36,695 nucleotides of DNA from assembly GCA_905234815.1 (NCBI GenBank), contig CAJOIX010000015.1:1-36695 (forward strand). Reading direction: 5' to 3'. The translations under genes were made by a program, and so were the position numbers. A model generated the notes under the pieces. It searched no databases. It was not told the origin of the DNA and saw only the letters and a program-made list of their open reading frames with translations. Each line of letters begins with the position of its first letter. Position 1 is the first letter of the stretch. This DNA is from an uncultured Prevotella sp. (GTDB taxonomy: Bacteria; Bacteroidota; Bacteroidia; Bacteroidales; Bacteroidaceae). This document shows, piece after piece, positions 9,001-17,646 of this stretch.

Positions 9001-9551
9001 ATGGTGTAGCCCTTATAGAGTAATCCCTTTTGGTAGAGCTGCTGCAGTAGCCACCAAAGGGTTTCAATGTATTTGTTGTCGTAAGTGATATAGGGATGAT
9101 CCAAATCCACAAAATAGCCCATCTGCTCGGTGAGCGTGCGCCACTCTGCAGTGAATTTCATCACATTTTCTCGGCATTTCTTATTGTATTCCTCTGTTGA
9201 GATGTATTTCTCCGAAGCGGGGTTGTCAATATCAGCCTTGGTGATTCCAAGTTCTTTCTCTACGCCCAGTTCAACCGGCAGGCCATGGGTGTCCCAGCCT
9301 GCTTTGCGGTGCACTTGCAAGCCCTGCATGGTCTTGTAGCGATTGAATGTATCTTTAATACTGCGAGCCAGCACATGGTGAATACCAGGATGACCATTGG
9401 CCGAGGGAGGACCCTCGAAAAAGACAAACTGCTTGGCGCCTTCGCGCTCATCGATTGAACGGTGAAAAATATCTTTTTCTTCCCATCGTTTCAACTGGTC
9501 AGCACCAGTCTGGGTAAGATTCAAACCTTGCGGCTGAGGAAATTTCTTCAT
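6063..9551 (-). CDS. ileS: Isoleucyl-tRNA synthetase
   Basis: This cytoplasmic class I synthetase of 1162 residues attaches isoleucine to tRNA-Ile. The HIGH-type motif is at residues 54-59 (HPGIHH, in FEGPPSANGHPGIHH) and the KMSKS-type motif at about 722-726 (KMSKH, in KGNKMSKHVGN). The editing domain (CP1) lies between them, with TTTPWTLPSNTALCV and DDGTGIVHIAPTFG as its usual landmarks. The anticodon-binding domain and a long C-terminal extension follow. At over 1100 residues it is longer than the E. coli enzyme and resembles the long, eukaryote-like type common in Bacteroidota. The start is the ATG at 9549-9551, about 30 bases below a TAnnTTTG promoter. It heads the ileS-dksA-lspA run. 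Confidence 0.97.
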   Translation of the reverse strand: MKKFPQPQGLNLTQTGADQLKRWEEKDIFHRSIDEREGAKQFVFFEGPPSANGHPGIHHVLARSIKDTFNRYKTMQGLQVHRKAGWDTHGLPVELGVEKELGITKADIDNPASEKYISTEEYNKKCRENVMKFTAEWRTLTEQMGYFVDLDHPYITYDNKYIETLWWLLQQLYQKGLLYKGYTIQPYSPAAGTGLSSHELNQPGCYRDVKDTTCTALFKILEPKAEWTNHGTAYFAAWTTTPWTLPSNTALCVGPKIDYVAVEAKNPYTEEPITVVMAEALVGHYFKEDDEIKIVGKYKGTDLVGIHYEQLMPWVKPCAKLDQNAPAFVKTFAQNHKENIFTAENGKDQFVEMAEQAFRVIPGDYVTTDDGTGIVHIAPTFGADDAKVAKDAEIPSLFLINKKAETRPMVDLEGKYYTLADLDEQFLKVCVNTEGYSLHAGEYVKNAYAPEFNVNGYDEKAAQKAEDLNIRICMEMKQAGIVLKIEKHVHNYPHCWRTDKPVLYYPLDSWFIRSTAAKERMVELNKTINWQPESTGSGRFGNWLENLNDWNLSRSRFWGTPLPIWRNEDGEEICIGSIEELYQEIEKSVKVGVMQSNPLKDAGFVPGDYSQENYDRIDLHRPYVDRIVLVSATGKPLKRETDLIDVWFDSGSMPYAQIHYPFENRELIDQRLAFPADFINEGVDQTRGWFFTLHAIATMVFDSVAFKNVISTGLVLDAKGNKMSKHVGNVTNPFEMMDRFGADPVRFYMMTNSEPWDNLKFDPEGVDEVRRKFFGTLYNTYSFFALYANVDGFTGEEPLIDYKQRPEIDRWIISSLHTLIKGVQHEMDTYDPTRAGRLIETFVNDDLSNWYVRLNRKRFWGKEMSQDKLSAYQTLFECLQKVSLLLAPFAPFYADELYQNLGGQHDSVHLDFFPVPNEALIDSNLEEQMAIAQKITSMVLALRRKVNIKVRQPLQAIMIPASSKKQKEYIQAVQELILSEVNVKELQFVEGSDVLVKKVKCNFRVMGKKFGKDMKTVAALVDALDQQQIAELERNETLNVEGFEISLADVEVVSQDIPGWLVANEGNLTVALEVELNNELKQEGLIREIINRVQNLRKESGLEITDHITLTMSPNTEVKEALEIFGNYLKEQVLADKIVTSENNGMEIDIDGLKLNIIIAKQ

Positions 9552-9582
9552 ATCTGATTATATACCTTATTAATTTAATGCG

Positions 9583-9590
9583 CAAAAGTA
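9583..9590 (-). promoter_or_regulatory. Bacteroidota-type -7 element for ileS
   Basis: The minus strand reads TACTTTTG, an exact match to the TAnnTTTG -7 consensus of the Bacteroidota primary sigma factor. It lies 32 bases before the ileS ATG. A clear -33 TTTG at the normal distance is not obvious. It lies downstream of the groEL terminator and of the palindrome array, which would give ileS its own transcription start. Confidence 0.6.
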
Positions 9591-9647
9591 CAAATAAAAA
9601 TGGAAAACGAAAAACATTGTTTTGCGAAATATATGCGCTCATTTTTC

Positions 9648-9728
9648 AAAAGCATAGCTTTCGCGTTCCAAAAGCATAGGTTTTGCGGCCTAAAAGCTAT
9701 GCTTTTGAGCTCTAAAAGCATAGCTTTT
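9648..9728. repeat. Array of four 15-bp palindromes at exact 22-bp pitch (copy 1)
   Basis: Four units start at 9648, 9670, 9692 and 9714, exactly 22 bases apart. The consensus is AAAAGC-(ATA or TAT)-GCTTTT, an inverted repeat with 6-base arms. Unit 1 ends TTTC instead of TTTT, unit 2 has one arm change (GGTTTT), and units 3 and 4 are perfect. The 7-base spacers are GCGTTCC, GCGGCCT and GAGCTCT. Units 3 and 4 have opposite centres and are exact reverse complements, so 9692-9728 could form a 15-bp hairpin with a 7-base loop. The array lies between the groEL terminator and the ileS promoter. A second array with the same pitch is at 21954-22034. The function is unknown. Confidence 0.9.
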
Positions 9729-9780
9729 GAATCTGATTTGTAAACATTTGATATTCAGTAGGTTATAAAATACAAAGAAA

Positions 9781-9815
9781 AGTGGCAGTCGGATGCATCC
9801 AACTGCCACTTTTTC
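9781..9815 (-). terminator. Rho-independent terminator after groEL
   Basis: A near-perfect inverted repeat occupies 9781-9810: AGTGGCAGT pairs with ACTGCCACT (9 bp), and GGA/TCC pairs extend the stem after one mismatch. On the minus strand it is followed by TTTTCTTTG, which fits a terminator for the groESL transcript 70 bases after the groEL stop. A T-run also follows on the plus strand, so it may work both ways. Confidence 0.85.
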
Positions 9816-9879
9816 GGTATTTCATACCCATGCGGCCGAACACCGCAAAAGGTAATACGGATTAACAATTTTTTTGTTT

Positions 9880-11520
<1,641 letters not shown>

Positions 11521-11551
11521 TTATCTAAGTTGTTTCGGTTTATATTCCTGT

Positions 11552-11824
11552 TTATTCCTTTACGATGGCGAGCACGTCAGACTGGCGCATCATCAGATAT
11601 TTAACGCCGTCGAGCTCCAATTCTGTACCGCTATATTTGCCATACAGCACGGTGTCGCCTTCTTTTAGAATCATTTCTTCATCTTTGGTTCCATTGCCGG
11701 TAGCCATGATAATGCCACGAAGAGGTTTTTCTTTTGCATTGTCGGGAATGATAATACCGCCAATTTTTTCTTCTGCTGGAGCTGGTTGAACCAGCACACG
11801 ATCTGCTAATGGTTTAATTTTCAT
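11552..11824 (-). CDS. groES: Co-chaperonin GroES (10 kDa)
   Basis: This 90-residue protein forms the seven-membered lid of the GroEL chamber. It shows the family start [20 protein letters not shown], the mobile loop that binds GroEL ([17 protein letters not shown], about residues 18-34) and the conserved block [21 protein letters not shown]. The length is typical for the short bacterial form. It is the first gene of groES-groEL. The ATG at 11822-11824 lies about 30 bases after the predicted start site of the sigma-54-type promoter at 11867-11883. Confidence 0.98.
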   Translation of the reverse strand: MKIKPLADRVLVQPAPAEEKIGGIIIPDNAKEKPLRGIIMATGNGTKDEEMILKEGDTVLYGKYSGTELELDGVKYLMMRQSDVLAIVKE

Positions 11825-11866
11825 AATTGTTTATTTTTAAAGGTTCGTATTTCCTGCTTGTAGATA

Positions 11867-11883
11867 TGCAAAGAACGTGCCAA
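11867..11883 (-). promoter_or_regulatory. Sigma-54 (RpoN) -24/-12 promoter for groESL
   Basis: The minus strand reads TTGGCACGTTCTTTGCA. This fits the sigma-54 consensus TGGCAC-N5-TTGC exactly, including the invariant GG and GC dinucleotides 12 bases apart. The predicted start of transcription would be near 11856, giving a leader of about 30 bases before groES. Another TTGGCA half-site lies 11 bases further upstream. No TAnnTTTG element was found in this intergenic region. Confidence 0.7.
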
Positions 11884-11895
11884 ACTGCCAATGTG

Positions 11896-12624
11896 TCAGA
11901 ATTTCATTAAATTTATTCTTCGCCATAAGGCATTTGGCAGTAATCGCCAGAAGAAGTTCAAGAGTCGGTAACGTGCATCAATCACTGCAACGCGCTGTCG
12001 CCGTTTGATAATGCTAAAAATCTGTTGTGCTGTTTTTGTAGCATCCATCAGCATCGGGAAATTACTCCCTTGAATCAGTGGAGTGTCAACAAATCCTGGG
12101 CGTATGTCGGTGATGTCGATATTGAGTTTCAGTGAACATGAGAGTTGATCGAGTGCTTGCAAGTATGATTGCTGAAAAGCCTTTGTCGCACTGTACGATG
12201 GTGCACGCGATAAGCCTTTCGTTCCCGCAATGGAGGTGATGGCAACAATCTGTCCCCCACCCTGTTCGCGCATATAGTTGAATGCTGTGTCAATCATTTG
12301 TGTGAAGCCGAGGCAGTTGGTCGCTACAGTATCGAGTTCAATATCGGTTTGAAGTGCTACGTTTTGTTTGCCCACGCCGGCAGCATGAAAGTAAATGTCA
12401 ACTCCTTCCATTTCGGCGATGAGATGAAGCAATTCGTCTGTCGCTGCGGGTTTGGTTACATCTATCGTGCGTGCAATCGCTTGGCCGGGGTATTGCTGTG
12501 CCAGTTCGTTCAAACATTCCTGTCTTCGAGCTGCAAGCCCTACCTGCCACCCCTGTTGTAAAAACAAAAGCGCCACTTCGCGGCCAATGCCCGAAGAAGC
12601 GCCCATGATGATTATTCTTTTCAT
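11896..12624 (-). CDS. Short-chain dehydrogenase/reductase (SDR) of unknown substrate
   Basis: This 242-residue classical SDR is a NAD(P)-dependent oxidoreductase. The Rossmann nucleotide-binding motif GASSGIG is at residues 8-14. The NNAG-like structural motif reads HAAG (80-83). The catalytic triad is Ser131 (in ITSIAG) and Tyr144-x3-Lys148 (YSATK). AARR after the second strand (31-34) suggests preference for NADP, as an inference. The C-terminus carries a basic, hydrophobic end (RYRLLNFFWRLLPNALWRRINLMKF region), which may associate with membrane, as in some lipid-acting SDRs. The substrate cannot be read from the sequence. It is the last gene of the truA-dapA-nadE run, 20 bases after the nadE stop. 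Confidence 0.9.
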   Translation of the reverse strand: MKRIIIMGASSGIGREVALLFLQQGWQVGLAARRQECLNELAQQYPGQAIARTIDVTKPAATDELLHLIAEMEGVDIYFHAAGVGKQNVALQTDIELDTVATNCLGFTQMIDTAFNYMREQGGGQIVAITSIAGTKGLSRAPSYSATKAFQQSYLQALDQLSCSLKLNIDITDIRPGFVDTPLIQGSNFPMLMDATKTAQQIFSIIKRRQRVAVIDARYRLLNFFWRLLPNALWRRINLMKF

Positions 12625-12644
12625 CTAAAATAAAGTTGACAAAG

Positions 12645-14600
12645 TTATAATTGCTCACATTCTGTAATCCACAGATTACTCTCGGTGTCACTCGGCATTC
12701 GCCAGTCGCCTCGAGGCGATAGACTCACGCTACCCACTTTTGGTCCGTCGGGCAGACAGGAACGCTTAAACTGCTGAGCAAAGAATCGCCGACAGAAGAT
12801 GGTCAGCCACTGTTTTATTACGTCGTTGGTATATTTCCCTTCAAAAGCTTTTTGCGCAAGCAAATATATTTTGGCGGGACGGAAACCGTAGCGTAGCATA
12901 TAGAAAAGGAAGAAATCGTGCAACTCGTATGGGCCAACAATGTCTTCGGTTGATTGGGTGATAGTTGCTTTGTCGTCGTTTGACACCAATTCTGGGCTGA
13001 TGGGTGTATCAACGATATCGAGCAGCAATGAGGAGATAGACTCGTCGGTGTCAGAAAGTTTTTCGCATTGTGCCACATAGCGAACCAAATGTTGCACCAG
13101 TGTCTTTGGAATGCCTGCATTCAATCCGTACATCGACATATGGTCGCCATTGTAGGTGGCCCATCCCAGAGCCAACTCGCTCAAATCGCCAGTACCCACA
13201 AGCAATGCACCGAGCTGATTGCTCAAGTCCATCAATATCTGAGTGCGTTCACGGGCTTGAGAATTTTCGTAAGTAACATCTTTTACGTTTGGATCATGGC
13301 CAATATCGGCGAAATGTTGTTCAACGGCTTTTCGAATGGGGATCTCACGCAGAGTAATACCCAAGGCTTTCATCAGTGCGATTGCGTTATAATAGGTACG
13401 ATCGGAAGTGCCAAATCCTGGCATGGTAACGCCCACAATCCCTTTGCGTGAAAGACCTAAGCGGTCGAAAGTCTTTACTGCCACAAGCAGTGCCAAAGTG
13501 CTGTCTAATCCACCGCTCACACCCACCACTACACTCCTGCAGTTGATGTGGGACAACCGTTTGGCAAGTCCCATGATTTGAATGTTAAAGATTTCTTCAC
13601 AGGTCTCTTCTCTTTGTGTCGCCGAGGGGATAAACGGGTGGGCTTCAACAAATCGGAATTTCAACAGTTGTTCTACCGAAGGAGAATCCCCAGTAGTGTG
13701 GGTCTCTGATGTATAGTTCAGGTGGGCAGTTTCGCCACGTTGCGCATTTACGAACGTGGTATTCTTTCTGCGCTCGGTGCGGAGCATTTCTACATCAATT
13801 TCGGCCATTATCAGTTGTGGCGTCATGGAGAAACGTTTGCTCTCTCCCAGCAGATTACCATTTTCGTACGCAAAAGCATTACCGCCATACACCAAATCTT
13901 GCGTGCTTTCGCCAAACCCGCTGCCAGCATAGATGTATCCGCAGATGGTTCGTGCACTCTGCTGTGCCAAAAGGCTCTTGAGATAACGTTGCTTGCCGGT
14001 GATTTCATTGCTTGCAGAAAGATTAAATACAAGATCTGCTCCAGCCAGGGTCAGGTGATTGCTGGGAGGCACCGGAGCCCATACATCTTCGCAGATTTCC
14101 ACACCGAAAATTAAACCTTCGGGTGTGCGGAAAAGTTGATGTTCAGCCGTTACCGTAAGCACACTGCCAGCATAATGAATCTCGGTAGGTTTTAGATCCT
14201 GTGAAGAGGCGAACCATCGCTTCTCGTAGAACTCATTATAGTTAGGCAAATAGGTCTTGGGAATAATTCCCAGGATATTGCCATGCTGAATGATAATGGC
14301 ACAGTTGAGCAAGAGATTTCCAACCTCAATGGGCAATCCGATAATGGAGATGATGGGCAGTGTACGGGTACTGTCGAGCAATTGCATCACTGCACGCTCT
14401 ACCTCACTGAGCAGAATTTGTTGTGTGAATAGGTCTTGGCAGGTATATCCTGTGAGAGAAAGCTCAGGAAAGACTACCACTTCTGCCCCATCAGCATGAG
14501 CCTTGACAATGAGGTTTTCTATTTGTTTGCGATTATACTGCACATCTGCTACTTTCAAGCCAGGAATGGCAGCTGCTATGGTTACAAATCCTTGATACAT
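12645..14600 (-). CDS. nadE: Glutamine-dependent NAD+ synthetase
   Basis: This 651-residue enzyme makes NAD+ from nicotinic acid adenine dinucleotide, ATP and glutamine. The N-terminal nitrilase-type glutaminase domain (about residues 1-290) has all three catalytic residues: Glu46 in FPELSLTGY, Lys115 in GIIPKTYLPNYNEFYEKRWF and Cys170 in GVEICEDVW. The C-terminal synthetase domain carries the ATP-binding P-loop SGGLDS at 362-367 and the block LVGTGDLSELALGW. The size and two-domain order match the long bacterial NadE that feeds ammonia through an internal tunnel, as known for the M. tuberculosis enzyme. It lies 5 bases after dapA, so they are co-transcribed. Confidence 0.97.
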   Translation of the reverse strand: MYQGFVTIAAAIPGLKVADVQYNRKQIENLIVKAHADGAEVVVFPELSLTGYTCQDLFTQQILLSEVERAVMQLLDSTRTLPIISIIGLPIEVGNLLLNCAIIIQHGNILGIIPKTYLPNYNEFYEKRWFASSQDLKPTEIHYAGSVLTVTAEHQLFRTPEGLIFGVEICEDVWAPVPPSNHLTLAGADLVFNLSASNEITGKQRYLKSLLAQQSARTICGYIYAGSGFGESTQDLVYGGNAFAYENGNLLGESKRFSMTPQLIMAEIDVEMLRTERRKNTTFVNAQRGETAHLNYTSETHTTGDSPSVEQLLKFRFVEAHPFIPSATQREETCEEIFNIQIMGLAKRLSHINCRSVVVGVSGGLDSTLALLVAVKTFDRLGLSRKGIVGVTMPGFGTSDRTYYNAIALMKALGITLREIPIRKAVEQHFADIGHDPNVKDVTYENSQARERTQILMDLSNQLGALLVGTGDLSELALGWATYNGDHMSMYGLNAGIPKTLVQHLVRYVAQCEKLSDTDESISSLLLDIVDTPISPELVSNDDKATITQSTEDIVGPYELHDFFLFYMLRYGFRPAKIYLLAQKAFEGKYTNDVIKQWLTIFCRRFFAQQFKRSCLPDGPKVGSVSLSPRGDWRMPSDTESNLWITECEQL

Positions 14601-14605
14601 GGAAG

Positions 14606-15487
14606 TTAGAGTTTCATTTTTTCAATTATTTCAGCTATTTGCTGTTGCGTGGAGATGCGTGTAGGAACCAATGGCAGGCGTAGCACATTCTTTATAAATC
14701 CCATTTGCTGCAGGAGGGCCTTCACACCAGCGGGATTGCCGTCAACAAAGAGCAAACTGTAGAGATCGTGAAAACGATGGTGTATCTTTCGGGCGGCTGC
14801 CATGTCGCCTTTCATCTGGAGTTGTATCATTTGCGAGAACTCCTGAGGCAGTGCGTTGCCAATTACAGAAATAGCTCCAGCCGCACCACCATTCACCATG
14901 CGGAAGGTGAGCGCATCGTCACCGCTGAACACATCGAAGTCGTTTGGTTTCGACTTTATGATATTGTCAACCTGCTCCAAGTCGCCGCTGGCCTCTTTTA
15001 TTGCGATAATATTCTTACAGTCGTTAGCAAGCCGGATAGTGGTTTGCCATTGCAGATTTACTCCGGTTCGGCCTGGTACATTATAGAGTACAACAGGTAC
15101 GGGACTCGCTTCGCTGATGGCACGGAAGTGTTGATACAGACCTTCCTGCGAAGGCTTGTTGTAGTATGGGCAAACACTGAGAATACCATCAATGCCAGTA
15201 AAATCTTTGGTTTCTATTTCTTTCACCACAGCCCGCGTATTGTTTCCTCCGCATCCAAGCAAAATGGGAAGACGTGATTGATTCACGCGCAAGATAGTTT
15301 TGACAATCTCCTGCTTCTCGTCGTTTGTGAGTGTGGGCGATTCGCTGGTGGTTCCAAGAACGCAAAGGAAGTTTGCGCCATTTTCTATTTGGTAATTAGT
15401 GAGTCGGATGAGTGCTTCATAGTCAACACTGCCATCCTCGTTAAAGGGAGTGATTAGGGCTATGCCTAAGCCTTTAAATGGATTCAT
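14606..15487 (-). CDS. dapA: 4-hydroxy-tetrahydrodipicolinate synthase
   Basis: This 293-residue enzyme condenses pyruvate and aspartate semialdehyde, the first committed step to lysine and meso-diaminopimelate for peptidoglycan. It has the TIM-barrel signatures GTTSES (45-50), YNVPGRTG (Tyr135) and IAIKEASGD with the Schiff-base Lys164. The length is normal for the family. The ATG at 15485-15487 overlaps the truA stop codon in an ATGA arrangement, so translation of the two is probably coupled. N-acetylneuraminate lyase belongs to the same superfamily, but the GTTSES and YNVPGRTG motifs with these spacings favour DapA. Confidence 0.95.
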   Translation of the reverse strand: MNPFKGLGIALITPFNEDGSVDYEALIRLTNYQIENGANFLCVLGTTSESPTLTNDEKQEIVKTILRVNQSRLPILLGCGGNNTRAVVKEIETKDFTGIDGILSVCPYYNKPSQEGLYQHFRAISEASPVPVVLYNVPGRTGVNLQWQTTIRLANDCKNIIAIKEASGDLEQVDNIIKSKPNDFDVFSGDDALTFRMVNGGAAGAISVIGNALPQEFSQMIQLQMKGDMAAARKIHHRFHDLYSLLFVDGNPAGVKALLQQMGFIKNVLRLPLVPTRISTQQQIAEIIEKMKL

Positions 15488-16230
15488 ATAATTGGGGGAT
15501 AAGTTATTTTTTCTAAAAAGAGAGCATGTGCGGGTGCACTGTCGCCGGCAGAGGACCGATTCTTCCCTGCCACTATTTGCTGAAATTCTTCAAGTGAAGT
15601 TTTGCCGCGCCCCACATTGATGAGAGTGCCAACAACAGCACGTACCATATTGCGCAGAAAGCGATTGGCCGTAATTTCAAAATACCAACTCGTTGAGTCA
15701 GTCTGTATCCATCGGGCTGTGGTTACAGCGCAAAGTGTGGTCTTTACGTCGGTGTGAATCTTGGCAAAAGCAGCAAAATCAGCTACATCCAACAGCAATG
15801 CTGCCGCGCGATTCATTAGATCAAAGTCGAGTGGATAGTGCGTCTCCAGCGAATAGTGGCGCAAAAAGGGATTGCGCTCTGTATGAATATAATAATGGTA
15901 TGTACGTGAAGTGGCTGAAAAGCGCGCATGCAATTCGTTGCTCACGGGCTGAATTCGCTTTACGGAAATGTCGCGCGGCAATACACGATTAAGCCTGTAG
16001 GCTAATTGCTCCACATCGTTAATGGGTGAAAAATCGAAATGTGCAATCATCTCTCTTGCATGGACGCCAGCGTCAGTTCGTCCTGCACCAACGGTTTCAA
16101 CTTCCGTACCCAACAGCAGCGAGAGCCCTTCCTCTAACTTCTGCTGAACGGTCATGGCTTGCGGCTGACGCTGCCAACCCGCATACGCCGTTCCATCGTA
16201 AGAAAAATTGATAAAGTACCGTTGTTCCAT
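15484..16230 (-). CDS. truA: tRNA pseudouridine(38-40) synthase
   Basis: This 248-residue enzyme converts uridines 38-40 in the anticodon arm of tRNAs to pseudouridine. The catalytic aspartate is Asp53 in the TruA signature AGRTDAGVHA (residues 49-58), matching Asp60 of E. coli. Other family blocks are the YDGTAYAGWQ start, RTYHYYIHTERNPF and ANRFLRNMVRAVVGTLI. The length is typical. A TACTTTTG promoter element ends only 8 bases before the ATG at 16228-16230, so the mRNA leader must be very short. truA heads the operon truA-dapA-nadE-SDR. Confidence 0.97.
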   Translation of the reverse strand: MEQRYFINFSYDGTAYAGWQRQPQAMTVQQKLEEGLSLLLGTEVETVGAGRTDAGVHAREMIAHFDFSPINDVEQLAYRLNRVLPRDISVKRIQPVSNELHARFSATSRTYHYYIHTERNPFLRHYSLETHYPLDFDLMNRAAALLLDVADFAAFAKIHTDVKTTLCAVTTARWIQTDSTSWYFEITANRFLRNMVRAVVGTLINVGRGKTSLEEFQQIVAGKNRSSAGDSAPAHALFLEKITYPPII

Positions 16231-16237
16231 CTGCCAG

Positions 16238-16245
16238 CAAAAGTA
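16238..16245 (-). promoter_or_regulatory. Bacteroidota-type -7 element for truA
   Basis: The minus strand reads TACTTTTG, an exact TAnnTTTG match, only 8 bases from the truA start codon. With a start site about 7 bases below the element, the leader would be a few nucleotides or absent. No clear -33 TTTG is present at the normal spacing. Confidence 0.55.
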
Positions 16246-16287
16246 CGAAATAATTCAGAATAGATAGGTAGAAAAGAGATTTTTTTG

Positions 16288-16295
16288 TAATTTCG
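16288..16295 (+). promoter_or_regulatory. Possible -7 element for DUF4494-yggS
   Basis: The plus strand reads TAATTTCG, one mismatch from TAnnTTTG, 42 bases before the DUF4494 ATG and divergent from the truA promoter. It is the best candidate in this 107-base divergent gap. Confidence 0.4.
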
Positions 16296-16337
16296 CCGCT
16301 GAAATTTAATTCCGTTTAATTTGAAATCCTTTACTAT

Positions 16338-16790
16338 ATGAAATCAAGAACAGCAAAATGGTTTGAAGTACGTGTGAGTTATGAAAAACAACTTGGCGAG
16401 GGCGAGAAAGCCCATATGCCTGAATTATATGTAGTGGATGCGTTGACATTTGGCGAGGCCGAAGAGACCATTACGAAAGAAATCATGCCTTTCGTCAGTG
16501 GTAATTTCGAGGTGAAGGCAATTTCGCCGGCATCGTATAGTGAAGTATTCTTTTCTGACTCCACAACCGACGATTTTTGGTACAAGGTGAAACTTCAGTT
16601 TATTATTCTTGACGAGAAGACCGGAAAGGAGAAACGTGCCAACGTAAACTATCTTATTCAGGCGGCAACGCTCAATGGCGCTGTGAAAAACATTGAGGAG
16701 GTGATGAGTCAATCAATCCAACAGTATGTTATAGCCAATATCACTGAAACAAAGGTTATGGATGTGTTCACACATCAGGTTGAGAATTGA
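16338..16790 (+). CDS. DUF4494 domain protein
   Basis: This 150-residue soluble protein has no signal peptide or membrane segment. It matches the DUF4494 family of Bacteroidota: a start KSRTAKWFEVRVSYEK, a central YVVDALTFGEAEETI helix-forming block and the ending ETKVMDVF. The fold looks like alternating beta strands and helices. No catalytic motif is visible and no function is known for the family. It is followed by yggS after 13 bases, so the two are almost certainly co-transcribed; this pairing is the only functional hint. Confidence 0.85.
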   Translation: MKSRTAKWFEVRVSYEKQLGEGEKAHMPELYVVDALTFGEAEETITKEIMPFVSGNFEVKAISPASYSEVFFSDSTTDDFWYKVKLQFIILDEKTGKEKRANVNYLIQAATLNGAVKNIEEVMSQSIQQYVIANITETKVMDVFTHQVEN

Positions 16791-16803
16791 TAAAGAACGA
16801 AAG

Positions 16804-17481
16804 ATGGATGGTAAAGGCTTAGTAGCCAGTAGGCTGACAGCCATTCGGGCACAATTGCCTGCTGGCGTCAATCTTGTGGCGGTGTCAAAGTTCCACCCAG
16901 TGGGTGCGCTTCTTGAGGCCTATTCGGTGGGACAGCGAGTCTTTGGCGAGAGTCGTGTGCAGGAACTTATGGTCAAACATGATGAACTGCCTAAAGACAT
17001 CGAGTGGCATTTTATAGGCTCGCTACAAACCAACAAGGTTAAATATATTGCACCATTCATCTCGCTGATTCATTCGGTCGATTCTCTAAAACTCATGCAA
17101 GAAATTGACCGCCAGGCCGAACGAAACAACCGTAAGATTGATGTACTTCTGGAGGTTCATATCGCACAAGAGGAAACCAAGCACGGGATGCATCCTTCTG
17201 CACTTTTTGAATTGCTTGAACGAGGAGAATGGAAATCATTGAACCACATCAGAATACGTGGACTGATGACAATGGCATCTTTCGTGAGTAACGAAGTTCA
17301 AATTGCACATGAGTTTGAACTAGCCGAACATCTTTTTTCTGATGTTAAAAAACAATTTTTTTCCGGCGACGAGTCTTTCAATCTTCGTTCGTGGGGTATG
17401 AGCGATGACTACCCTATTGCCCTTCTTCATGGAGCCAACATTATTCGCGTGGGTACCGCAATTTTCGGTGCACGCGAATAA
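16804..17481 (+). CDS. yggS: YggS-family PLP homeostasis protein
   Basis: This 225-residue protein belongs to the YggS/PROSC family, single-domain alanine-racemase-fold proteins that bind pyridoxal phosphate and keep vitamin B6 and amino-acid pools in balance rather than act as clear enzymes. The PLP-binding lysine is Lys29 in LVAVSKFHP. Family blocks HFIGSLQTNKVKYI, HSVDSLKLMQEI, RIRGLMTMAS and the phosphate-binding end LRSWGMSDDYPIALLHGANIIRVGTAIFG are all present. The start is taken as the ATG at 16804 because it gives the family length; an in-frame ATG at 16762 would overlap DUF4494 by 29 bases and add an unmatched N-terminus. Confidence 0.95.
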   Translation: MDGKGLVASRLTAIRAQLPAGVNLVAVSKFHPVGALLEAYSVGQRVFGESRVQELMVKHDELPKDIEWHFIGSLQTNKVKYIAPFISLIHSVDSLKLMQEIDRQAERNNRKIDVLLEVHIAQEETKHGMHPSALFELLERGEWKSLNHIRIRGLMTMASFVSNEVQIAHEFELAEHLFSDVKKQFFSGDESFNLRSWGMSDDYPIALLHGANIIRVGTAIFGARE

Positions 17482-17539
17482 TGTTTTTTTGTTGCCAAAT
17501 TTTCCTGCATAGGTTATGTATAATAATTTTGGCATGGGT

Positions 17540-17573
17540 TTTGCATGGAAAACGAAAATTATTCGTAATTTTG
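17540..17573 (+). promoter_or_regulatory. Bacteroidota-type promoter for secA
   Basis: TTTG at 17540-17543 and TAATTTTG at 17566-17573 match the -33 and -7 consensus elements with 22 bases between them. The leader to the secA ATG would be about 65 bases. A loose inverted repeat (TGCCAAA...TTTGGCA, about 17494-17534) lies just upstream and may end yggS transcription. Confidence 0.6.
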
Positions 17574-17646
17574 CGGGTAAATAATTTTAACATAGTTAAC
17601 TACTGTTTTCTGCTACCTGATTTCAGATAATAAAAACAAACACAAT

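Noticed and set aside
8424..9023. 199-residue open frame on the plus strand
   Set aside because: It is opposite ileS within the editing-domain region and is explained by codon use of that gene.
9648..9728. The palindrome array as a CRISPR array
   Set aside because: Repeats are only 15 bases, spacers only 7, repeats are palindromic in both orientations, and there are no cas genes near.
14705..15277. 190-residue open frame on the plus strand
   Set aside because: It is opposite dapA, whose catalytic motifs are complete; the frame shows no protein-like pattern.
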